DNA of 64,000 nucleotides from Pseudonocardia autotrophica. Its GTDB lineage: Bacteria; Actinomycetota; Actinomycetes; Mycobacteriales; Pseudonocardiaceae. Below are positions 35,446 to 44,869 of this stretch, in pieces (position 1 is the stretch's first letter; each line of letters begins with the position of its first letter). Location: contig NZ_JNYD01000002.1 in the NCBI RefSeq assembly GCF_000717175.1, positions 248,001 through 312,000 of the forward strand, read 5' to 3'. Made by a program: the position numbers and the translations under genes. The notes beneath the pieces were generated by a model, which saw nothing but the letters and a program-made list of their open reading frames with translations, did not search any database and was not told the origin of the DNA.

Positions 35446-35604
35446 CTCCCGCGCCGGATCGCCACCGCGAACGGCGAGGCCGGCGGCCCCACCGCGCTGA
35501 TCGCCGAGCCGAAGCGCCTGCTCGACCAGGGCACGATCAGCCAGACCGAGTACGAGTCGCTGAAGGCAAGCGACGGCCGGTCGCTCGGTGAGCCGGAGCA
35601 TTGA
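35446..35604 (+). pseudogene. SHOCT-domain C-terminal fragment
   Basis: A 52-codon open stretch without a start codon, directly after an in-frame stop. It encodes EPKRLLDQGTISQTEYESLK, the pattern of a SHOCT helix pair (leader helix, short Gly turn, Glu-Tyr/Phe helix), then a short tail. The upstream part of the gene is not visible. The rest of the 610-base gap (35155-35764) shows nothing recognisable. It is likely the 3' remnant of a membrane or phage-type SHOCT protein. Confidence 0.5.
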
Positions 35605-35764
35605 CCGGCGGCGGCGCGGCGGGGCGCGACGCACGTGAGGCCCGGGAGCCCGGCCGCACCACCATCGAACCGGCTCCGGCACCCACCATGAACCCGCACG
35701 GGGCATGACGCCGCAACTGTTCCACCTCGCGGCGCCACGCCCGACCGTCGGGCTCAGGGCCGGG

Positions 35765-37345
<1,581 letters not shown>

Positions 37346-37348
37346 CGC

Positions 37349-38293
37349 TCAGCCCTCCCGGCCGGTCTCGAGGAACGCCGCGATCTGGCCCGCGACGAGC
37401 TTGAGCCCCGTCTCGGCACCCGGCAGCACGTTGATCATCTGGAAGAAGGCGTGCATCTCGCCCTCGGCCTCCTCGAGCACGACGGGGACGCCCGCGCCCC
37501 GCAGGGCCTCGGCGTAGGCGACGCCCTCGTCGTGCAGCGGGTCGAACTCGGCGACCACGACGAGCGCGGGCGGCAGCCCCGCGTGGCTCGGCGCGCGCAG
37601 CGGGGACGCCTCGGGGTTCGTCCGGGCGGCCGGGTCCGGCAGGTAGTGGTCCCAGAACCAGGCCATGGTGTCCCGGTTGAGCAGGAGCTGGTTCTCGGGG
37701 GCCTGGTAGGAGGGGGTGGTGAAGTCGCAGTCGGTCACCGGGTAGACCAGGGCCTGGTAGCCGATCGCGGGACCGCCCCGGTCACGCGCCCGCAGCGTCA
37801 TGACCGCGGCGATGTTCGCGCCCGCGCTGTCCCCGGCGACGACGAGCGGCACGCCCGCGGGCGCCAGCTCGGTGGCGTGGTCGACGACCCAGGTGAGGCC
37901 GGTCCAGCTGTCCTCGATCGCGGTGGGGAAGGGGTGCTCGGGGGCCTTGCGGTAGTTGACCAGGACGACCACGGACCGCGTCAGCTCGGCCAGCCGGCGT
38001 CCGATGTGGTCGTACTGCAGGTCGATGTCCCCGAGCACCCACCCGCCGCCGTGGAAGTAGACGACGATCCCCTGCGGCTCACCGAACGGGGTCAGCACCC
38101 GGACGCGGAACCGGCCGCCCTCGCCGTCGAGCTTGAGGTTGCGGACCGCGGCGACCTCGGGCCCGGGCCCGCTCAGCCCGGCCATCACCGGACCGTTCAG
38201 CCGGGCGACGGCCGGGGTCGACTCGTGGATCGCGGGTCCACCTGCCTCCGCGAGTTGGGCCAGCAGCGCCTGCGACGCCGGTTCGAGCGGCAT
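37349..38293 (-). CDS. HGGG-type alpha/beta hydrolase (HSL family esterase)
   Basis: A 314-residue HSL-type esterase with YFHGGGWVLGD, NYRKAPEHPFP, nucleophile in GDSAGAN, acid in EFDPLHDEG and His in GEMHAFF. ATG 38293 follows GAGGAGAAGG. It is the first gene of the second esterase-BVMO operon in this window. Only moderate similarity to the copy at 10577 is apparent, so this looks like a separate module rather than a recent duplication. Confidence 0.9.
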   Translation of the reverse strand: MPLEPASQALLAQLAEAGGPAIHESTPAVARLNGPVMAGLSGPGPEVAAVRNLKLDGEGGRFRVRVLTPFGEPQGIVVYFHGGGWVLGDIDLQYDHIGRRLAELTRSVVVLVNYRKAPEHPFPTAIEDSWTGLTWVVDHATELAPAGVPLVVAGDSAGANIAAVMTLRARDRGGPAIGYQALVYPVTDCDFTTPSYQAPENQLLLNRDTMAWFWDHYLPDPAARTNPEASPLRAPSHAGLPPALVVVAEFDPLHDEGVAYAEALRGAGVPVVLEEAEGEMHAFFQMINVLPGAETGLKLVAGQIAAFLETGREG

Positions 38294-38545
38294 GCACCTT
38301 CTCCTCGTCGAGTTCGGACACGATGCGTCGTCCTGTGACCCGGTCGTCCATGACGCCGATCACGGTTCCGGTGCCACACGGTAGGTCCGCCCGAGGTGCG
38401 CGGACAGCGCAGACGGGGCCACATCACGGCCGTTCCGGCCAGCGCTCGTCCACGCGGAGTAATGCAGTCGTTTGCCGGCGGCGGGGCTCGTGACAGACTC
38501 GGGGTGCGCGGCGAGGGGGCCAGGCATCAACGGAGGCGGTCATCG

Positions 38546-39610
38546 ATGACGGCGGTTCGCCGGTCGGACACCATGCCGTCGCCCCGCGTCGTCGCCGCGA
38601 TGACGGACTCCTGGGACCACCCGCGCACGATGGTCGGGGTCTCGATCCTCTGCGAGTGGGCCGCGGTGGCGGGTGTGCCGGCCGAGACGCTGCTGCGGGG
38701 CTCGCACATCCCGCCCGCGCTCCTCACGGACCCGGAGCAGCTGATCGAGGCCCGGCAGGAGATCGCGGTGATCCGTGCCCTGCTGCGCACCTTCGGCGAC
38801 CGCCCGGGCCTGGGGGTGGAGATCGGCAGGCTCTACCACCTCACCGCCTACGGCTACTACGGCTTCCTGCTCGCGTCCTGCTCGTCGGTCCGGGAGACCA
38901 TGCGGCACGGGTTGCGGTACGCGCCGCTGACCTTCGCCTTCTCCACGATGAGCGTCTACGAGACGGACGCGCCCTCCGTGGTGCAGGACCTGGCGGCAGA
39001 GGACGTGCCCCGCGACATCCGGCGCTTCGTGGTGGAGCGGGACCTCGCGGCCGCGGTCCAGCTCCAGCGCGAGCTGCTGCCGTGGCCGCGGCGGTTCCCG
39101 CTGCGCGAGGTCCGGCTGGCGGACGACGTCGGGCGTTCGCCGCTGCCAGCGGTGTTCGCCGAGCACTTCGGCGTACCCGTCAGCGGCGGGCACGCCCGCA
39201 CGGAGCTCGTGTACGACCCCGGCTTCCTCGACGAACCGCTGCCGATGGCCAGCCCGCACACCGCCGCGATGATGATCCAGCAGTGCGAGCGCATCCGCAC
39301 CGAGCGCCTGCACCGGACCGGCATCGCCGCCCAGGTCCGCGCGCAGCTGTGGGGGCGGGAGTCCCTCGACGTCGGGCTCGAGGAGATCGCCGAGTGCCTG
39401 CACTACCCCCCGCGGACACTGCGGCGACGCCTCGCACAGGAGGGCACGAGCTTCCGGGCGATCCTCGACGAGGTGCGCTGGACCGTCGCCGAGGAGCTCC
39501 TGCGGACCCCGGCCGTCTCCCGTGGCGAGATCGCCCGGCGGCTGGGCTACCGGGACTGGTCGAGCTACCTGCGTGCGCGCCGCCGCTGGCAGGGACGGAC
39601 GAGCGCCTGA
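38546..39610 (+). CDS. AraC family transcriptional regulator
   Basis: A 354-residue AraC-type regulator of the OruR/ArgR-like group. The N-terminal ligand part (about residues 30-210) contains GYYGFLLASCSSVRET. The C-terminal double helix-turn-helix has LEEIAECLHYPPRTLRRRL and RGEIARRLGYRDWSSYLRA. ATG 38546 has GGAGG upstream. It is divergent from the second esterase-BVMO operon with a 252-base gap, so that operon is the likely target. Confidence 0.88.
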   Translation: MTAVRRSDTMPSPRVVAAMTDSWDHPRTMVGVSILCEWAAVAGVPAETLLRGSHIPPALLTDPEQLIEARQEIAVIRALLRTFGDRPGLGVEIGRLYHLTAYGYYGFLLASCSSVRETMRHGLRYAPLTFAFSTMSVYETDAPSVVQDLAAEDVPRDIRRFVVERDLAAAVQLQRELLPWPRRFPLREVRLADDVGRSPLPAVFAEHFGVPVSGGHARTELVYDPGFLDEPLPMASPHTAAMMIQQCERIRTERLHRTGIAAQVRAQLWGRESLDVGLEEIAECLHYPPRTLRRRLAQEGTSFRAILDEVRWTVAEELLRTPAVSRGEIARRLGYRDWSSYLRARRRWQGRTSA

Positions 39611-39798
39611 GGGCGACACCCCCGGTGGTCTCTGGTCCAAGGTTGTTGCCGGGGAAGGCGTGGAACGGCGCGTGTGCCTGGGCGCGTACCCGGCGGGCTC
39701 AGGCAGGTGTGGGTCTCGGGTGCGACGGACGGCCGGTGCCGGACCGCCCGTCCCGACTCAGCGGTCGGTCGGGCCCGGTCGGGCGGACCCGGTGGCGG

Positions 39799-40797
39799 TC
39801 AGAGTGCGCCGGCGGCGGCGTGCAGGTTCTTGGCCGCCAGGGCGAGGCCCTCGGTCTGGGAGTAGGCGGCGTCCTCGTGCTCGATGTTGACCGCCATGTC
39901 CGGGTGGACCTCGGCGAGCGCGCGCAGGAACTCGGTCCAGTAGGCCACGTCGTGGCCCTCGCCGACGGCGACGAACTTCCAGGCGGGGTTCTCCGGCCAG
40001 GCGTTGCACCAGAAGCCGTAGCCGGTGGGGACCTTGTTCTCCGCGTCGGCCGGCACGCGGGTGAAGCTGGTGTCGAGCACGCCGCGGATGTCCACGCCGG
40101 GCTGGATGGCGGCGTCCTTGGCGGCGGCGTGGAAGACCAACGGACCGAGCCACTTGATGCAGGCCACGACGTCCATGCCCTGCCACATCAGGTGCGAGGG
40201 GTCCATCTCGGCGCCGACGTGGGTGGCGCCGATGTCGTCGACCAGCTTCTTCAGCGTGACGGGGGAGAAGACCAGGTTGTGCGGGTGCATCTCGATGGCG
40301 ACCCGGACGTCGTTCTCCCGGGCGAGTGCGTCGATCTCGCTCCAGAACTCGCGGGCGACGCCCCACTGGTAGTCCAGGACGTCCATGTAGACGCCGTCCC
40401 ACGGGTTGACCACCCAGGAGGGGTACTTGGCGTCGGGGTCCGAGCCGGGGGTGCCGGACATGGTGACCACGTGCTTCACGCCGAGCAGGCCGGCGAGGCG
40501 GATGGTGCGGCGGAGGTCGTCGGCGTGCTTGGGGCCGACGCCGGGCAGCGGGTTGAGTGGGTTGCCGTTGCAGTTCAGCCCGGTCAGCTCCAGGCCGCGC
40601 TCGGCGAACACGGCGAGGTACTCCTCGCGGGCCTTCGCGGAGGTCAGGAGCAGGTCGACGTTGCAGTGCGGGGCCGGGATGAACCCGCCGGTGTTGACCT
40701 CGACGGAGGTCAGCCCGTTGGCCTTCAGGACGTCGAGGGCCTCGGTGAGGGTGTGGTCGTGCAGGCAGGCGGTGTAGGCGCCGAGCTTGAGGGCCAT
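39799..40797 (-). CDS. Sugar phosphate isomerase/epimerase (xylose isomerase-like TIM barrel)
   Basis: A 332-residue TIM-barrel protein of the IolE/xylose-isomerase-like family. Metal-site residues are visible in IEMHPHNLVFSP and EMDPSHLMWQGMD, then FHAAAKD and NIEHEDAA. It acts on a polyol or sugar derivative. ATG 40797 has GAAGGA upstream. It follows the Gfo/Idh/MocA gene by 23 bases on the same strand; the two would act in sequence in a polyol or inositol-like path. The sugar is unknown. Confidence 0.88.
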   Translation of the reverse strand: MALKLGAYTACLHDHTLTEALDVLKANGLTSVEVNTGGFIPAPHCNVDLLLTSAKAREEYLAVFAERGLELTGLNCNGNPLNPLPGVGPKHADDLRRTIRLAGLLGVKHVVTMSGTPGSDPDAKYPSWVVNPWDGVYMDVLDYQWGVAREFWSEIDALARENDVRVAIEMHPHNLVFSPVTLKKLVDDIGATHVGAEMDPSHLMWQGMDVVACIKWLGPLVFHAAAKDAAIQPGVDIRGVLDTSFTRVPADAENKVPTGYGFWCNAWPENPAWKFVAVGEGHDVAYWTEFLRALAEVHPDMAVNIEHEDAAYSQTEGLALAAKNLHAAAGAL

Positions 40798-40820
40798 GAT
40801 CGGGATCCTTCGGTGAGGGG

Positions 40821-42023
40821 TCAGACGGAGGGGACGTCGACGGCGGCGCCGCCGTTCTCGGCGGATTGCACGACGGCCTGCATGATCTCCATCGTGCGCA
40901 GGGCGTCGGCGAAGGTCGCGCACGCCGGGATCGGGTCGAACACGCCCGCGACCTGGTCGAGGAACGCGCGCGCCTGGTAGGTGAAGTTCTCGCTGTTGCC
41001 GCCGCCGACGCCGGGGGCCTCCATCGGCATGCCGCCCTTGAAGTAGGGCAGCTGCGGGCCGGCGATGATCTGCCGGGCGCCCTGGGTGCGGGCCTCGGGC
41101 TGGGCGTCGTCGAACAGGTACTCGGCGGGGCGGTTCTGGTCGAACGCGGCGCGCCCGCCCACGCCGAGGACGTCGAAGCCCAGACCGTTGGGCAGGCCGA
41201 ACGCGGTGCGGGACACCGAGAAGCTGCCGACCAGGCCGGAGGCGAAGCGGGCGGTGAAGGTCGCGGAGTCCTCGTTCTCGACCTCGCCGAGCTCGTCGGA
41301 GACCGGGGCGGCGTTGTGCCCGACGACCGCGCCCAGCGGTAGCGGGCGCTTGCCGATCTGCGTGGAGAGCGCGGCGCCGGCGACCGACACGATCGGGCCG
41401 GCGACGTACTCGGCCGTGTCGATCACGTGCGAGCCGATGTCACCCAGCGCGCCCGACCCCTTCGGGCCCGTGAACCGCCAGCTCAGCGGGCCGCGGGGGT
41501 CGGTGGCGTAGTCGCACCAGTAGCGGCCCTGGAAGACCGAGAGAGCGCCCAGCTCGCCGGCCCGGACGTGGTCGCGGATCGCGGCGATGGAGGGGTTGCG
41601 CCGGAAGGTGTACCCGACCGCGGTGACCAGGTCGGTCGAGCGCTCCAGCGCGACCATGGCGCGGGCGTCGTCGAGCGAGCCGGCGAGGGGCTTCTCGCAC
41701 AGGACGTGCTTGCCCGCCGCGACCAGGGCCTCGGCGATCGGCCGGTGCAGGTCGTTGCCCACGACGATGCTGACCGCGTCGATGGTCGGGTCCTCGGCGA
41801 CCTGCTCCCACGAGGAGTAGGCCTGCTCGTAGCCGTAGCGGCGGGCGGCGTCCTCGCCGAGCTCGACGTTGGCGTCGGCGATCGCGGCCAGCCGGATCTC
41901 CGGCAGACCGGGGCCGAAGACGGTGCCGGCGTTGCGGTACGCGGCGGCGTGGCTGCGGCCGGCCATTCCGGCGCCGATGACGGCGACGGACAGGGGTCGG
42001 TCGGTCTGGGGCTGCGTGGACAT
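40821..42023 (-). CDS. Gfo/Idh/MocA family NAD(P)-dependent oxidoreductase
   Basis: A 400-residue oxidoreductase of the Gfo/Idh/MocA family. Its N-terminal Rossmann domain has AVIGAGMAGRSHAAAY and the conserved EKP of LCEKPLAG. The C-terminal sheet domain has GDIGSHVIDTAEY, including the catalytic His/Asp region. It oxidises or reduces a sugar or inositol. ATG 42023 has GAAAGG upstream. It is the first gene of a two-gene operon divergent from a LacI regulator. Confidence 0.9.
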   Translation of the reverse strand: MSTQPQTDRPLSVAVIGAGMAGRSHAAAYRNAGTVFGPGLPEIRLAAIADANVELGEDAARRYGYEQAYSSWEQVAEDPTIDAVSIVVGNDLHRPIAEALVAAGKHVLCEKPLAGSLDDARAMVALERSTDLVTAVGYTFRRNPSIAAIRDHVRAGELGALSVFQGRYWCDYATDPRGPLSWRFTGPKGSGALGDIGSHVIDTAEYVAGPIVSVAGAALSTQIGKRPLPLGAVVGHNAAPVSDELGEVENEDSATFTARFASGLVGSFSVSRTAFGLPNGLGFDVLGVGGRAAFDQNRPAEYLFDDAQPEARTQGARQIIAGPQLPYFKGGMPMEAPGVGGGNSENFTYQARAFLDQVAGVFDPIPACATFADALRTMEIMQAVVQSAENGGAAVDVPSV

Positions 42024-42066
42024 CTTGTGCCTTTCGACGCGTGCGGCGTGCCAGACGGGGCCGTCT

Positions 42067-42076
42067 GGAACGTTCT
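42067..42076. promoter_or_regulatory. LacI-type operator O1
   Basis: GGAACGTTCT, nine of ten bases of the palindrome GGAACGTTCC with a central CG, as LacI-family sites usually have. It lies 43 bases before the Gfo/Idh/MocA gene start. Confidence 0.6.
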
Positions 42077-42111
42077 GGTCCCGGTACGGCGAAGCGGCCG
42101 TTATTTCCACC

Positions 42112-42121
42112 GGAACGTTCC
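42112..42121. promoter_or_regulatory. LacI-type operator O2
   Basis: GGAACGTTCC is a perfect 10-base palindrome, 45 bases from O1 (centre to centre) and about 90 bases before the LacI gene start. The pairing suggests looping or joint control of both divergent genes. Confidence 0.65.
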
Positions 42122-42210
42122 AGTTGAGCGACACGGACGGTAGGGTCTCCGTCGTCACCATGTCAAGACAAAGTTGGAGCCTGGTGCATACCGGGTGAGC
42201 GGAGGTGCAC

Positions 42211-43227
42211 GTGGCGTCGAAGACCGGGCGGGTCACGATCGTGGACGTCGCGCGAGTCGCAGGCACCTCCGTGTCCTCGGCCTCCGTGGCCCTGCGCGGC
42301 GAGCCCGGCGTCTCGGAAGACACCCGCCGCCGGATCCTCGACACCGCCCGGCGGCTCGGCTACCGACCCGACCAGCGCGCACGGACTCTGCGCGAGCAGC
42401 AGTCCCGGCTGCTCGGCGTCACGTACACGGTGTCGCAGGCCTTCCACGCCGAGGTCGTCGAACACCTGTACCGAGCCGTCGCCGACAGCGGCTACGACCT
42501 CGTACTCTCCGCGACGACGCGCGGGCGCGGTGAGCTCGAGGCGATCGAGAGTCTGGTGCAGGACCGCTGTGCCGCGCTGGTGCTGGTCAGTCCCGAGATG
42601 GGCAGCCACGACCTCGCCGCGGTCAGTCGGAGGGTCCCGACGGTGCTGGTGGGGTCGGAGCTGCGTGCCGAGTCCGTCGACTCCGTGCGCGCCGACGACC
42701 GCCGAGGCGTCGCGCTCGCCGTCGAGCACCTCGTTGCGGCGGGCCACCACGACATCCACTACGTCGACGGCGGCCGGGCGATCATGAGCGACACCCGGCG
42801 GGAGGGCTACCTCGAGGCGATGGCGGCGCACGGTCTGGCCGCGTGCGCCCGGGTCGTCGAGGGGCACGCCGACGAGGAGTCCGGCGTCGCCGCGGCCACC
42901 GAGCTGCTGGCCGCTCCCCACCGCCCGACCGCAGTGCTGGCGCACAACGACATGACCGCCTTCGGCCTCCTGCTGACCCTGCGGATGCGCGGCATCGACG
43001 TCCCTGGCGAGCTCTCGGTCGTCGGCTACGACGACACCCGGCTCGCCTCGCTGCGCAACGTCGAGCTCACCTCGGTCAGTCAGGATCCGGCCGCCCTCGC
43101 CGCCGCCGCCGTCCGCTGCGCGATCACCCGGGCCGAGGGGCGGGAGGCACCGGCGGGGGAGTACGTCACCCCACCGCGGCTCGTCACGCGCGGGAGCTCG
43201 GGAGCTGCGCCCGTGCCGTCCCACTAG
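42211..43227 (+). CDS. LacI family transcriptional regulator
   Basis: A 338-residue LacI-type repressor. The helix-turn-helix is VTIVDVARVAGTSVSSASVAL near the N-terminus, followed by the hinge region (LGYRPDQRARTLRE) and a two-lobe sugar-binding domain ending in VVGYDDTRLASL. GTG 42211 has GCGGAGG upstream; GTG 42205 is also in frame. It is divergent from the isomerase/dehydrogenase operon, with two operators in the gap. A sugar or polyol inducer is expected. Confidence 0.92.
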   Translation: MASKTGRVTIVDVARVAGTSVSSASVALRGEPGVSEDTRRRILDTARRLGYRPDQRARTLREQQSRLLGVTYTVSQAFHAEVVEHLYRAVADSGYDLVLSATTRGRGELEAIESLVQDRCAALVLVSPEMGSHDLAAVSRRVPTVLVGSELRAESVDSVRADDRRGVALAVEHLVAAGHHDIHYVDGGRAIMSDTRREGYLEAMAAHGLAACARVVEGHADEESGVAAATELLAAPHRPTAVLAHNDMTAFGLLLTLRMRGIDVPGELSVVGYDDTRLASLRNVELTSVSQDPAALAAAAVRCAITRAEGREAPAGEYVTPPRLVTRGSSGAAPVPSH

Positions 43228-43235
43228 CTTCTTCC

Positions 43236-43400
43236 GGCGCGGGTTCGTCGACAGGCAGGCCCAGTAGGAGCACTCGCCGCCGACGGGTTCCCGCTCGATG
43301 AGGCCGTGGTCAACCCGCCACGAACCACCTGGTCGGCGACGTTCTCGCCGACCGATCCGGCATCGATCACGACGACGTCGAAGGTCGCAGTGCTCGTGTC
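43236..43400 (-). pseudogene. Flavoprotein disulfide reductase N-terminal remnant
   Basis: Reading the minus strand from 43400, one frame gives ATFDVVVIDAGSVGEN and VADQVVRGGL. The next frame gives LIEREPVGGECSYWAC, the start of a pyridine-nucleotide disulfide reductase (FAD site, then the region just before the redox cysteines). The frame changes near 43305. Homology ends within a few codons of WAC, next to the LacI stop. A Shine-Dalgarno-like AGGAGGG remains upstream, but no start codon follows it. Clearly non-functional. Confidence 0.75.
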
Positions 43401-43412
43401 CCTCCTTCCTCC

Positions 43413-43979
43413 TCAGTGCTCCTTCGTGCCGCGACCGAGGCGCAGCGCCGAGACGAGGAAGAAGATTCCGCCGAGGGTGGCGTAGCCGGCCACGTTGACC
43501 AGCGACGGGTTCGCTGCGCCCGCCATGAGGAGGAACCCGCTGCCGGCGATCACGGAGATACCGCCGCTGAGCATCATCGGCCACTGCCCACCCAGCGCAC
43601 GCCGGTTGATCCCGACGACGAGCTGGATCAGACCGGCGACGACGGCCCACGCGCCCCAGACCCGCAGGACCGCGGGGATGCCCGAGGCGGCGGCGATGGC
43701 CAGTCCGAGTGCGGCGAGGAGGCTGATGGCGATGTTGAGGTACAGCCCCCGGGACGACGACGTCGACCCCGTCGACCTCGACACCCGTGCGTCGACGACG
43801 GCGGAGGCCACGTCGAACAGCGGGTAGAGCACGACCAGGACGGCGACGGCAGGCCCGAACTCAGGCCCCGTCAGGGCCAGCAGGGCCGCCCAGACGATTG
43901 CGAACCCGAACCGGCCGAAATAGAGCCGCCGCAGAGCCGGGGCGAACCCGGGAGCGGCGGAGGTGACAGCGGTACTCAT
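43413..43979 (-). CDS. HdeD/DUF308-like membrane protein
   Basis: A 188-residue membrane protein with six hydrophobic helices in three pairs, and a short charged loop after helix 2 (ARVSRSTGSTSSSRG). This fits HdeD/DUF308-type proteins, which have acid- or general-stress links in other bacteria. ATG 43979 has GAGGAG upstream. It is divergent from the TetR gene, its probable regulator, with GAACGTTCT sites in the shared gap. Its role is unknown. Confidence 0.75.
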   Translation of the reverse strand: MSTAVTSAAPGFAPALRRLYFGRFGFAIVWAALLALTGPEFGPAVAVLVVLYPLFDVASAVVDARVSRSTGSTSSSRGLYLNIAISLLAALGLAIAAASGIPAVLRVWGAWAVVAGLIQLVVGINRRALGGQWPMMLSGGISVIAGSGFLLMAGAANPSLVNVAGYATLGGIFFLVSALRLGRGTKEH

Positions 43980-44016
43980 GGAAGCTCCTCGAGGACGAGC
44001 AGGCGGCGAATGAGGG

Positions 44017-44026
44017 AGAACGTTCT
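44017..44026. promoter_or_regulatory. GAACGTTC operator upstream of the membrane-protein gene
   Basis: AGAACGTTCT palindrome followed by GTCTCG. A closely related site lies at 44077-44085. Confidence 0.55.
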
Positions 44027-44076
44027 GTCTCGCGACGTGGTCGACGGTCACAGAAGGAGGTGAGCGTGTCAAGACT

Positions 44077-44085
44077 GAACGTTCT
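44077..44085. promoter_or_regulatory. GAACGTTC operator upstream of the TetR gene
   Basis: GAACGTTCT followed by ATCTGG, 18 bases before the TetR start. It matches the first site in 13 of 15 positions in the same orientation, and overlaps the likely promoter. Confidence 0.55.
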
Positions 44086-44103
44086 ATCTGGTAGGTTTCG
44101 TTC

Positions 44104-44703
44104 ATGGAGCGCAGCGTCAGTGCTCGGCCGTCCGAGGCGCGTTCACGGCTGCTCGACACCGCGAGCCGGATCTTCTATGCCGACGGGCTGCACACGGTGC
44201 CGGTCGATCGGATCCTGGCGGAGGCCAACACGACCCGGGCGACGTTCTACCGCCACTTCCCGGGCAAGGAGGACCTGGTGGTCGCCTACCTCGAGGGAGC
44301 CGATCGCCACCTCCGGGACCGTCTCGGGGAGACCCAGGCGGCTCGCCGGTCGGCGGAGGAGGCCGTGCGTGCGATCGCCGCGGACATCGCCGCGGACATC
44401 CGGATGCCGGGCTTCCGCGGCTGCGCCTTCCTCAATGCTGCGGCGGAGTACCCCGACCCGGCGCACCCCGTGCATCGACGGGTGGTCGCTCACCGTGAGT
44501 GGTTCCTGAGTGCACTGTCGGATCTGTTCGCCCGGATCGGGGATCGGCTCGCCGAGCCTGCCGCACGACACTTCGTCATGCTGCGGGACGGCGCGATGGC
44601 AGCCGGCTGCCTGTCCGAGCCGGCAGCCGTGTGCAAGACCTTCCTCGACGGCGTCGAAGGACTTCTGTGGTCCCGTTCCGTCCCGGGTGCGCCGCGAGGC
44701 TGA
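44104..44703 (+). CDS. TetR family transcriptional regulator
   Basis: A 199-residue TetR/AcrR regulator. The helix-turn-helix is seen in VDRILAEANTTRATFYRHFPGKEDL, followed by a helical ligand domain containing GFRGCAFLNAAAEYPDP, a segment common in one TetR subfamily. ATG 44104 has only a weak GGTAGG upstream. It is divergent from the HdeD-like membrane gene across a 124-base gap with two GAACGTTCT sites. Confidence 0.9.
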   Translation: MERSVSARPSEARSRLLDTASRIFYADGLHTVPVDRILAEANTTRATFYRHFPGKEDLVVAYLEGADRHLRDRLGETQAARRSAEEAVRAIAADIAADIRMPGFRGCAFLNAAAEYPDPAHPVHRRVVAHREWFLSALSDLFARIGDRLAEPAARHFVMLRDGAMAAGCLSEPAAVCKTFLDGVEGLLWSRSVPGAPRG

Positions 44704-44869
44704 GCGCGGCGCGAGCCCGACCACCCGGTGGCGGGCCCCGGCGCTGACGCTCGGTGAGTCAGCGAAGCCGGCCGAGCCGCCCGTCTCGCCCAGCGAGGCG
44801 TGCGGCGACGCGCGACGATAGATCCAGGTACGCGACCAGCCGCGGCTGACGAGTGTCGGGGAGCAGCGC

